This document shows positions 1-6,928 of a stretch of 29,966 nucleotides of DNA, piece by piece. A program made the translations under genes and the position numbers. Location: the IMG/VR virus record IMGVR_UViG_3300034062_004519, positions 1-29,966 of that record, one strand, 5' to 3'. Source of the stretch: a virus. The first letter of the stretch is position 1, and every line of letters starts with the position of its first letter. The notes under the pieces were generated by a model that was not told where the DNA came from, did not search any database, and worked only from the letters and a program-made list of their open reading frames with translations.

Positions 1-102
1 AACATGCTCTTTGAGCGTGATGATGTAGTGCGCACTATTAGGGAGCGGCTAAGGGAGATTAACCCTGAAGAAAAGCCAATTAGGATGCACAAGCGGCCTT
101 AG
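1..102 (+). CDS. C-terminal end of a rightward gene (partial)
   Basis: An open frame runs from the first base to a TAG at 100-102 and gives 33 residues that end ...EKPIRMHKRP. The visible part is charged (FERDDVVRTIRERLREINPEE). It looks like the amphipathic helical C-terminus of a longer protein, with the start outside the window. An internal ATG at position 4 is not preceded by a convincing ribosome site in the window. The gene is convergent with the leftward late block, and its stop overlaps the stop of the holin-like gene by four bases. No family can be assigned from 33 residues. Confidence 0.5.
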   Translation, partial: NMLFERDDVVRTIRERLREINPEEKPIRMHKRP

Positions 103-287
103 CGCCTCTTCTTCTTCTCTACTAAAGACCAAGCCTGAGCAGCTCCGTAAAGAATGGCACCGCCTACTACAGGTTCAGCAGCAGAGGCTAGGTTTAAGGC
201 ATCGCTCTCAGCTACGCCAAGGGTAACTAAAGAGCCAGCAGCTAGCGTGAGCAGATGACGGATGATTGAGGCCAAAAAGAACGGCAT
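99..287 (-). CDS. Putative small holin (Pam3-gp28-like)
   Basis: This 62-residue membrane protein is the last gene of the leftward late block. It has two hydrophobic segments, about residues 5-25 (ending LAAGSLVTLGV) and 38-55 (PVVGGAILYGAAQAW), joined by a short polar loop (ESDALN). It ends in a strongly basic tail, EKKKRR, as in holins whose C-terminus stays in the cytoplasm. The pattern RHLLT..GSLV..GV...G...W.LV.KK resembles short phage holins of the Pam3-gp28 type; that match is from memory. The start ATG at 287 has AAGGTG a few bases upstream and lies 46 bases inside the preceding gene, which suggests translational coupling. The role would be timed permeabilisation of the inner membrane. 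An antiholin or other small membrane protein is also possible. Confidence 0.65.
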   Translation of the reverse strand: MPFFLASIIRHLLTLAAGSLVTLGVAESDALNLASAAEPVVGGAILYGAAQAWSLVEKKKRR

Positions 288-1048
288 AAAGCACCTTCAA
301 ATATAGAGTTATCGTATTTACAGTCTCGCTTCCTGGGGTCTACAAACTCGCCACGGATACAATTCATCCAGGGCTCCCAATAATATCTTAAATCACAGTG
401 AGCATATTTTGCCATCCATTTTCTTGCGTTTATCAAGCTGCCATCGTACCCGTCTAGGTCTACTATACACGGCCTAGATAGAATGGGGTTAAGTCCGTGC
501 TTCTCACACACCATTCCTGGTAGGCATTTGCGTCGGTAAGGATTATCAACAAGGTTACAACTAGGCACACTATCAGATACCAAAGCAGATAATATCTTTC
601 TAGCAGGCTCATATAAGTCACACTCCAAACACGGGCTAACATAACAAGTAACATTACGCCCTTCTAATCGCTGCTTAAATTGCTCTAAAATGACATTAAA
701 CCGTTTTCTTAGCCTACTCTTAGGGTTTTTAGCTGCCCTACTAGCTGATGCAGCAGTGTATCCCCAGAGCGCCTCATAACGTCCGCAACGCTTGTTTCTC
801 ATGCATGGGCTCTGTATCAGGTGCGCTCTTATAATCTTTGGTCTAGGGTCGTCTAAGAGGGTATTTAAGCATTTACAGCTCGTGCCAAAGGTGTTCTCTA
901 GGTAACTAACAACTAGAGTTTCCTGCTCTCTATAGAGTCTTTTTACGCCGGCACAGTTAAAATCCTTATGGCATAACGCTAGCAAACTAGGTGCTGCCCA
1001 TGCCTTCACTGATAGCAGGAGCACTAGCACAACTAGTGCCACTCTCAT
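242..1048 (-). CDS. Secreted cysteine-rich protein in the lysis cassette, function unknown
   Basis: The 268-residue protein starts with a clear Sec signal peptide (MRVALVVLVLLLSVKAWA, then likely cleavage before APS). The mature part holds 18 cysteines, an even number that fits disulfide bonding in the periplasm. Recognisable blocks include RAHLIQSPCMRNKRCGRYE near residues 74-92, a VTCYVSPCLECDLYEPARKIL segment, a VDNPY motif, EKHG, a VDLDGYDG strand and YYWEPWMNC. The alternation of short hydrophobic strands ending in acidic or aromatic residues is reminiscent of a TIM-barrel hydrolase, but no catalytic pair can be named with certainty. It overlaps its upstream neighbour by four bases (ATGA) and its downstream neighbour by 46. 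Its position between two small membrane proteins suggests a role in lysis or in modifying the cell surface. Confidence 0.75.
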   Translation of the reverse strand: MRVALVVLVLLLSVKAWAAPSLLALCHKDFNCAGVKRLYREQETLVVSYLENTFGTSCKCLNTLLDDPRPKIIRAHLIQSPCMRNKRCGRYEALWGYTAASASRAAKNPKSRLRKRFNVILEQFKQRLEGRNVTCYVSPCLECDLYEPARKILSALVSDSVPSCNLVDNPYRRKCLPGMVCEKHGLNPILSRPCIVDLDGYDGSLINARKWMAKYAHCDLRYYWEPWMNCIRGEFVDPRKRDCKYDNSIFEGALCRSFWPQSSVICSR

Positions 1049-1284
1049 CTGTCTAGTGCCTTATCTAGCTTAGCATCAATCTTATCCAAACGACCCTTAA
1101 TGTAAGCTAGCTCTGTCTGGATTACTTGCACCTCAGCGGTTACGGTGTACTTATGCGTCTCTAGCTCGTGTAAACTATTCTTAACCGCTTTATAGTCTAG
1201 GCCAATAATGGATATCAACACACCGATAGCGGCTTTAATGATAATATCCAGCCAATATTTAAGCTCTGTAATATCCCCTGACAT
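1045..1284 (-). CDS. Small membrane protein with coiled coil, holin- or i-spanin-like
   Basis: The protein has 79 residues. A short N-terminus is followed by one transmembrane segment at about residues 11-29 (LDIIIKAAIGVLISIIGL) and then a long charged heptad-like region, residues 33-77, ending KGRLDKIDAKLDKALDR. One N-terminal membrane anchor plus a coiled coil is the topology of an inner-membrane spanin. It also fits XhlA-like or single-pass holin accessory proteins. The start ATG at 1284 overlaps the stop of the upstream DUF5675 gene (TAATG), with GAGG upstream. No lipobox partner expected of an outer spanin was seen nearby, so the spanin reading is uncertain. The assignment rests on topology and lysis-cassette position, not on sequence similarity. 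Confidence 0.6.
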   Translation of the reverse strand: MSGDITELKYWLDIIIKAAIGVLISIIGLDYKAVKNSLHELETHKYTVTAEVQVIQTELAYIKGRLDKIDAKLDKALDR

Positions 1285-1700
1285 TAGTGGACTCGGCCTC
1301 CTCCGTAAGCATCAATAACAATCAATTCTGCTTCGGGAGTACCCGCCATTAGGTCCTTAAATCGATTAAACGCTGACCTACTAGCTAAGATAGCCGATTC
1401 GTCTCCAATTCTACCAAATTGCATCCCAAGTAGAATACACCCATTTGTGTCCTTATGGGTATTCCCAGCATGAAATAGGATATGGTCACGCTCTGGCACG
1501 TCTATAACCTGCCAGGTCTGACCAAACTTAGGGCTATTCCTTGGCCTAACCTTATACCTACCAACGGGAATGCAGCTAATCATCCTCTCATTGTCTCGCC
1601 AGGCATCCTCTAACGTGACAAACTCAGGCATGTCATTAACGCAAAGCACGCCTAATGTTGCCCCGTTATACTCGGATATTCTGACAAGGCGTAGTTTCAT
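1284..1700 (-). CDS. DUF5675-family protein, candidate peptidoglycan-active lysis enzyme
   Basis: This 138-residue protein matches the DUF5675 pattern as remembered: an N-terminal strand LVRISEYNGATLGVL, a T-L-ED segment near residues 29-32, IPVGRYKV at 44-51, and the core FHAGNTHKDTNGCILLG at 76-92. The core His77-x-Gly79-Asn80 followed by Thr85-Asn-Gly87-Cys88 resembles the His...Cys active site of L,D-transpeptidase (YkuD-type) folds. That suggests Cys88 as nucleophile and His77 as base, which is an inference. There is no signal peptide. It sits among lysis genes where an endolysin is expected, and no lysozyme, amidase or peptidase gene is seen beside it. Its start overlaps the previous stop (ATGA). 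Confidence 0.75.
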   Translation of the reverse strand: MKLRLVRISEYNGATLGVLCVNDMPEFVTLEDAWRDNERMISCIPVGRYKVRPRNSPKFGQTWQVIDVPERDHILFHAGNTHKDTNGCILLGMQFGRIGDESAILASRSAFNRFKDLMAGTPEAELIVIDAYGGGRVH

Positions 1701-1936
1701 TTTGGTGGCTCAGGGAAGATTACTAATTTAGGGTCAGTTACGCCTTTAAGCATATCACGAAGCTCTTGGCGGTATGCTGCCCACGCATCCTTATTAGAGA
1801 TAGTAACATCTGCTAATTGCGTCCAATCTGAAGCTTCTAGCTGACGATTGCGCCAAGCCTTAATGCAAGATCTAATCGTTTCATCTGATATTGGTTCTTG
1901 CTTAAGCAATGGATTAATAGTTTCTTCCCAAGTCAT
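1697..1936 (-). CDS. Phage tail assembly chaperone-like protein
   Basis: From the ATG at 1936 the product has 79 residues and begins MTWEETINPLLKQEP. The frame is open further upstream to a GTG at 1996, but that would overlap the tail-fibre gene. The ATG follows AAGGTG and lies two bases past the fibre stop, so 1936 is preferred. The core IKAWRNRQLEASDWTQLAD...KDAWAAYRQELRDML closely follows the pattern of small phage tail-assembly chaperones (R..R...L..SDWTQ..D..L..K..WA.YRQ.LRD), which usually lie directly after a tail-fibre gene, as here. It probably helps fold or trimerise the fibre. It could also be a virion component. Basis: motif recall plus position. Confidence 0.7.
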   Translation of the reverse strand: MTWEETINPLLKQEPISDETIRSCIKAWRNRQLEASDWTQLADVTISNKDAWAAYRQELRDMLKGVTDPKLVIFPEPPK

Positions 1937-1938
1937 AA

Positions 1939-2853
1939 TTACACACCTTGATAAATTATTGTCCAACCTAATCGGGAGTCTGTATTTGTTCCCCACGCTG
2001 TCAGACTAAAATCTCTTAAATTCCCAATATTAGTTGCGCTATTATTATAAGAATTTGCTATATAGCCAACTCCAGCGACGGCACTTATTGAGGGCCAACT
2101 TAAAAATCCCGCAGAAGGAGATTGTAAATTTACTGGCAATCCAGTAACTTCTAAGAACGATCCTCCAGCGTTAGTGTCAAAACGAGCATATAAAATTAAA
2201 GTAACTACTTTGCCTAATTTTCTATATTTTGCCACTGGGAACGTAGCATTACTAACAGTTCCAGAGCTTAAGGCTAAAACTGGAGACCAATTTTGCCAAC
2301 CGCCAGGGTCGTTTGTAATTATAAATGCGGTTCCATTATAAACCACCTCCATAATTGCCCCAGCAATCCAATTTCCTGCTGAAGGATTTGCGCCTTCTTG
2401 GTCCAAAATAGACTTAGCTCCTAATGAATTAATATTAAGAGTATGCGCTGCAGCTGCCGCTGTTGTAGAGCCTAACCCAGCTCCTATTTTCATCCTAAAC
2501 TTTTGCCCAGCTTTATAAGCTGCAAGAGCAGGGGAGGCACTAGCAGTCTGAGCTGTAGCAGTTCCACTTGTAGTTCCTAGCCAGATAAAATCTCCGTCTT
2601 GTACTTGCGCCACTTGAGGAGCATCACTCCTAAGAGTCGCAGCAGCTATGTTTGTAGCCTTAAACCCACCAAGGTTAGCATCGCCAGTAAAAGCATTAGA
2701 GCCATCCTTGTTGATGCACTGATTGATGCCAGTCGCTAAATCATTGTCCTGAGCATCATGCAATCCAGGCTCTATACCTGTTCCTAGATTGGCATCATCC
2801 TGCCATTCTGTAGCTCCATTTGCTCTTGTAAATTGCCCTCCAGCCCAAGCCAT
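1939..2853 (-). CDS. Tail fibre protein
   Basis: This 304-residue protein begins MAWAGGQFTRANGATEWQ and continues with a D-rich segment (DDANLGTGIEPGLHDAQDN), then NQCINKDGSNAFTGDANLGG. This N-terminus is characteristic of many phage tail fibres. Low-complexity Ala/Thr/Ser segments follow near residues 98-135, consistent with a fibrous shaft. The C-terminus is beta-rich and aromatic (WQNWSPVLAL..., YRKLGKVVTLILYARF, LGWTIIYQGV), like a receptor-binding tip. The ATG at 2853 has GGAG seven bases upstream. It follows the transglycosylase ejection gene by seven bases and precedes the chaperone-like gene. The receptor cannot be deduced. Confidence 0.8.
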   Translation of the reverse strand: MAWAGGQFTRANGATEWQDDANLGTGIEPGLHDAQDNDLATGINQCINKDGSNAFTGDANLGGFKATNIAAATLRSDAPQVAQVQDGDFIWLGTTSGTATAQTASASPALAAYKAGQKFRMKIGAGLGSTTAAAAAHTLNINSLGAKSILDQEGANPSAGNWIAGAIMEVVYNGTAFIITNDPGGWQNWSPVLALSSGTVSNATFPVAKYRKLGKVVTLILYARFDTNAGGSFLEVTGLPVNLQSPSAGFLSWPSISAVAGVGYIANSYNNSATNIGNLRDFSLTAWGTNTDSRLGWTIIYQGV

Positions 2854-2860
2854 AAGTCTC

Positions 2861-5623
2861 CTATGCCACTAAATTAGTTACCTTTGATACATACTGCCTA
2901 GTTTCTTTAGGCACCCTTACTTCATTAAGAATGTTAGGCCAAGTTACCCTCTTGCCAGCAGCTCTAACCTTTCTAATAGCCCTATCAATATTACCTGGCC
3001 CCCAGTTATACGCAGCTAGCGCAATCTCTTGGCTATCATACTTATTTAACATTCGCTGCAAATATCTGCTACCACCTTCTACGTTCTGTTCAGGATTCTT
3101 AGGGTTTACGCCTAACTCTTTAGCTGTAGCAGGCATAAGCTGCATCAAACCTGTAGCTCCTTTAGGGCTAACAGCTTCTTGCTTGCCGCCTGACTCTACT
3201 TTCATTACAGCCTTAACAAGGCTAGCTGGCGCATACTCTTCACCCGTAGGGATGCTGATGTTTTGCTTGCCTATTTTAACTGATTCTTTTGGCTCAATCT
3301 CTTGCGTCATTTGCTGCAAAGATTTTAGCTCAGCTTGAAGCTCAACTAATTCTGGATCTGATTCTATTATTGCAGTAGAAGTAGCTTCTGGCTTAATGGG
3401 TTCTGGTACCGAAGGCTCTACAGCAGATTCTTGAGCTACTTTAGAAGAAATATATCCAGAGCGTAATAGTTTTTCTTTGGTTGCTTCTGGAATTATTTTA
3501 AATTCTTCTGGTGTTATTTTCGCAAGAGCTTGAGGGTTTGTTTTTAACAATCTTTCATAAGCCATGTTTGCTGGCTCAGCTATTTTGGGATTTAAAATAG
3601 CTAATTGATCGCCGCCAAAAGCCTGTCTAAAATCATCGCGTTTATAAAATTGATCTTTTAATGTTTCGTAAATTTTGCGATCTATTTTGCTAGTTTTTTC
3701 AGACCAAATTGAAGCATTGTTTTTCTTTTCTACTTTAGCTGCGTAACTATCTGCGGCTTTTTTAAAAGCGTTTTTTACCCAATTTGTTTCATCTATAATG
3801 TTTATTGCATCAATTCCGGCATCTACTAATTTTTGTTTAAACGCCAATTTTTCTTTTAATACGTTTTTAGCACTTTTAGATGTAATAATTTTTCCTGCTT
3901 TAGTTTCTGCATGGGCGGTCATTCCAGGCTCGTAAAATAATCCGTTAGTAATTTCGCCTGGTTGTAAATTTAATTTTTTTTCTAATCGGTCTAAATCTTT
4001 AAAAGATTTAATGTTTACTATTTTAGCTTCTGGTTTTAAATAAACCGGAACTTGTTTATTTAATTCCCACATTCTACCTTCTGCTGTTTTTTCTGGATCA
4101 AACCACCAAGTATTTCGTTTGGCTGCATAAATAGTACCTGGCCCCAACACTGAATATCTTACAGTTTTTGGTATAAAACCGCCGTAACCCTCAATGGCTT
4201 TTATTCCAGCCTCATCTGTTCCATGGACAAACGGCTGCGCTGCGGCAAATTCTTCTTTGCTCATTAAAGACGTGGCTGCCTTAGCTACGTCCTCTGTTGT
4301 TGCATTTGGAGATAATGCTTTTCCTATTTTAGTTAAAGATTTACCAACAAGGTTTTGCCCTTTAGGGGTAGACAAAGCTCGTAAGGTAAGAGCACCTAAA
4401 ACGCCCGCACTAACATTACCGGCAGCGGTACCAAGAATAGCCCCACCTGCAAGCCCTGCTCCACCAGTAGTGTTAAGCAACTGCTGTACTTTGCCGATGT
4501 CATAATCAGCGCCAGTAGCCTTAAAGCCTCTTTCAATAATAGGACTAACTACAATCAAGTCCTGTTTTTGCTTGTTCAGGTCTTTTACTTCAGGCGCATA
4601 CTTTTCAATATGCCCTTTCATATCCCTGTAAAGACTACGCCAAAACCCAGGGTCAGATTGAGGGGAATTTTTCCAATTCTCACCAATAATCTTTTTCTGC
4701 TGATTCAAGTATACAAGACTTCCCTTGCCCTCTCGACGCAAAGCATCTTGCAAGCTAATAACTTCGTTTAGGTATTTATCAACATCGTTAGCCGCTATGT
4801 TTTTAGAAACATACTCAAGCGTTTTATCAAACGAAGGTGAAGGAACTGGCCCTACTTTAGCTTCTGTTCCTTTTAGAACAGATTGAATTGAATCTTCTGC
4901 TGCTTCCTTAGCGGCTTGTAGCTTTGGATACATAGACTCAGGATCTATGCTTTTACCAAGAGTGCCTTTCTCAATAAGATTATCAAAGCTCTTTTTAAGT
5001 TGAGTTGTAGTATCGCCTTCTACTGTTTCAATAATAGCGTTTTTAGCAAGCTTGTAATCAGAAGCCCTTGCGCCCCTAGCCTTACGCTGTAAGCCCATAC
5101 CAACATCTTCTAGCGATGGGGCAATAGCCGATGCAACCTTTGCAGCTCCGCTAACGACAGCAGGAGCAGCCAGCGCTCCTACTAATCCAGCATAAGGCGA
5201 CTCTGGCATAGCTTTTTGAGCTGCTTCGCTACCAAGGTATGCAGCTAATCCTGTACCAGCTTGGCTAAGTAGCTTAGCTTTCGATAATGGCGAAGGAGTT
5301 AAAAAGCTTACAGCCTCCTGCATAGCCGTATCTGGTCTAACACCAAGAGTAGGCGCTGCGGCTTCTGCTCCTGCGCTAAGTAGTTTGCTTAATCCAAAAG
5401 TCTCTACAGGAGCGCCTGCGTACTCTAGCCCCTTTACTACAGGGTATGACAATACATCAGCTAATCCAGCACCAGCTTTAGCAACGCCAGTAGGAATATC
5501 AAATGCAAGCTGACGCAATCCATAACCAGTAGGTTCTGTTGCCGTAGGCGCTACAGCAGATTCGTTTATTGCACTTTGTAATGCAGCAAGTTCAGCTTGT
5601 AATGCTTGCAACTCTGGATCCAT
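2861..5623 (-). CDS. Ejection (internal virion) protein with C-terminal lytic transglycosylase and possible ART-like insert
   Basis: This 920-residue multidomain protein has the following order. Residues 1-20 are a short coiled coil. About 40-170 is Ala/Gly-rich hydrophobic helix of the membrane-active type. About 190-365 is charged helix. About 383-413 is a glycine-zipper segment. Residues 463-620 are a separate globular region with HGT (467-469), GPGTIYAA (494-501) and INIIDETNW (607-615), resembling an ADP-ribosyltransferase H-Y-E pattern. A further globular part reaches about 725. Residues 797-920 are a soluble lytic transglycosylase domain with catalytic Glu810 (VESGG), GLMQLMP and AAYNWGPG. 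The last domain would cleave the glycan chain of peptidoglycan during DNA entry, as transglycosylases in virion proteins of other phages do. Bases 3460-4180 are much richer in A/T than the rest of the gene. The start ATG overlaps the upstream stop region. Confidence 0.85.
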   Translation of the reverse strand: MDPELQALQAELAALQSAINESAVAPTATEPTGYGLRQLAFDIPTGVAKAGAGLADVLSYPVVKGLEYAGAPVETFGLSKLLSAGAEAAAPTLGVRPDTAMQEAVSFLTPSPLSKAKLLSQAGTGLAAYLGSEAAQKAMPESPYAGLVGALAAPAVVSGAAKVASAIAPSLEDVGMGLQRKARGARASDYKLAKNAIIETVEGDTTTQLKKSFDNLIEKGTLGKSIDPESMYPKLQAAKEAAEDSIQSVLKGTEAKVGPVPSPSFDKTLEYVSKNIAANDVDKYLNEVISLQDALRREGKGSLVYLNQQKKIIGENWKNSPQSDPGFWRSLYRDMKGHIEKYAPEVKDLNKQKQDLIVVSPIIERGFKATGADYDIGKVQQLLNTTGGAGLAGGAILGTAAGNVSAGVLGALTLRALSTPKGQNLVGKSLTKIGKALSPNATTEDVAKAATSLMSKEEFAAAQPFVHGTDEAGIKAIEGYGGFIPKTVRYSVLGPGTIYAAKRNTWWFDPEKTAEGRMWELNKQVPVYLKPEAKIVNIKSFKDLDRLEKKLNLQPGEITNGLFYEPGMTAHAETKAGKIITSKSAKNVLKEKLAFKQKLVDAGIDAINIIDETNWVKNAFKKAADSYAAKVEKKNNASIWSEKTSKIDRKIYETLKDQFYKRDDFRQAFGGDQLAILNPKIAEPANMAYERLLKTNPQALAKITPEEFKIIPEATKEKLLRSGYISSKVAQESAVEPSVPEPIKPEATSTAIIESDPELVELQAELKSLQQMTQEIEPKESVKIGKQNISIPTGEEYAPASLVKAVMKVESGGKQEAVSPKGATGLMQLMPATAKELGVNPKNPEQNVEGGSRYLQRMLNKYDSQEIALAAYNWGPGNIDRAIRKVRAAGKRVTWPNILNEVRVPKETRQYVSKVTNLVA
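3460..4180. other. Low-GC island inside the ejection protein gene
   Basis: Hand counts of individual 60-base lines give about 18-33% G+C (lines at 3541, 3661, 3721, 3781, 3841, 3961). A line at 5101 in the same gene gives about 53%. The shift covers roughly residues 480-720, that is, the ART-like region and the segment after it. The flanking glycine-zipper and transglycosylase parts look like the rest of the phage. This suggests that the middle of the protein was acquired separately. Confidence 0.6.
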
Positions 5624-6927
5624 TACTTGCGCCCTAATTTAGCTTTTATCTCTGCAATTTGTCGACGAAGTTCTTCCTTTTGAGCTTCTACGTCAGACCC
5701 AGCACCTTGAGCCATTTCACTAATAGCACTAACTCCAGCCATGCCACCTTTTTCAGCCATCCAAGACTGCCAATCTTGCCTTTGTGGGTTAAAGGTTCCA
5801 GCAGGGAATACTTGCTCACTCTTGTACTGTCTCCAAGCAGCATCAGCGCCTATTGAGCTACCTTTTTGAGTTACAAAGGTTTCTAAAAAGTCAGCGTAAT
5901 CCTGTTCTAGTTGCGCTATTGTTTCCATGCCAGCAATAAGTCTAGCGTTTTCGGTTGGAGTATTTGAAGAGCTAGGCCCAGCCCCCATAAGTAATCTTGT
6001 TTCAAAATCTGATACCGCACCAGGAGAGCGCAAGATTTGCACCATTCTAGGTCTTACACTATTAAGAATGGCTTGATAATCTCTTTGCTCTTGCTCTGAT
6101 GGACTTATAACAGCAAAGGCTTTAGAAGCTAACTCTCTTGGCCCACCAAGTAATCCACCCGTCATGCCAGCCCCTTCCATTCCCGCTCTAGCTGTAGCGG
6201 CAATTTCTTCTAGGTTTACGCCCCTTGAGCGTGATGTTTCTATTTTCTTTTGTGCTTCTTTAGTTGCTGCGGTATCGGGTCTAAGATTTTTTTCAGCGTA
6301 TTCCGATGCTTGTCCTGGAGTCATCCCTAAAGTAATTCCACGAGCAATTAGCGCATCTCGTTTGGATTGCATTTCCGTAGCGCCTGGCATTGGAGCTCCT
6401 TCTGCACCAGCAGTGCTAACAGAGCCACTAGGAATTAATGCTTGGATAAGTTTGCGCTTTGCATCTGCTTCTCTAGTAGCTTTTGCCGCTGCCACTTGTT
6501 CAGCTAATGGACTAATTTCAAATTCTGCTGCACTAGTTAAATCGGCTAACTTTTCAGCTTGCTTTAATTTTCTTTGAGTCTCTTGTTGAGTTAATGCAGT
6601 AGCTAACGTAGAAAGCCTAGACTGATACATTGGGTCAGATACGCCGCCAATAAAATCAGTGCGAGCTTGTGGTGTGGAAAGCCCCTGCATACTGTTTGCT
6701 AGGGTGTTAAGCTCTAGCGTACTTCTAGCGGCTTCCTGCCTAGCCTGATAGCCTAATAACGATTGAAGCAGTATTGAGCCTAAGCCTATACCGACGGCTT
6801 GCCCTGTTGAGCCATAAGGGTTAATTAGGGTAGGAGCTACCTGGCCCAATGTTTGTGCAGCAATACCGTACCCAGTATCAGCACCAGTGTAGTTTAAGCC
6901 TTGTAATGCCTCTTCTAATGTTGCCAT
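5623..6927 (-). CDS. Probable ejection / internal virion protein
   Basis: This 434-residue, mostly helical and Ala/Gln/Glu-rich protein has no catalytic motif that I recognise. Near residues 40-60 is a Gly/Leu segment (GQAVGIGLGSILLQSLLGY) able to enter membranes. Long helical stretches follow, with repeated TRLATALTQQETQRKLK-like charge patterns. It ends in a coiled coil (EAQKEELRRQIAEIKAKLGRK). It lies directly upstream of the transglycosylase ejection gene with a one-base junction, and after another Gln-rich virion candidate. This arrangement matches clusters encoding proteins that leave the capsid ahead of the DNA in short-tailed phages (P22 gp7/gp16/gp20-type roles). The role is inferred from composition and order only. 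Confidence 0.6.
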   Translation of the reverse strand: MATLEEALQGLNYTGADTGYGIAAQTLGQVAPTLINPYGSTGQAVGIGLGSILLQSLLGYQARQEAARSTLELNTLANSMQGLSTPQARTDFIGGVSDPMYQSRLSTLATALTQQETQRKLKQAEKLADLTSAAEFEISPLAEQVAAAKATREADAKRKLIQALIPSGSVSTAGAEGAPMPGATEMQSKRDALIARGITLGMTPGQASEYAEKNLRPDTAATKEAQKKIETSRSRGVNLEEIAATARAGMEGAGMTGGLLGGPRELASKAFAVISPSEQEQRDYQAILNSVRPRMVQILRSPGAVSDFETRLLMGAGPSSSNTPTENARLIAGMETIAQLEQDYADFLETFVTQKGSSIGADAAWRQYKSEQVFPAGTFNPQRQDWQSWMAEKGGMAGVSAISEMAQGAGSDVEAQKEELRRQIAEIKAKLGRK

Positions 6928-6928
6928 G

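Noticed and set aside
2931-4771. Rightward open frames of 67-135 codons opposite the ejection protein gene
   Set aside because: They lie wholly on the opposite strand of a gene with a clear transglycosylase domain, have no suitable ribosome sites or recognisable sequence, and reflect the codon bias of the real gene.
6164-6577. 137-codon rightward frame
   Set aside because: It is the antisense of an Ala-rich virion gene. Its Ala/Ser-rich composition is the mirror of that gene and no function pattern is visible.
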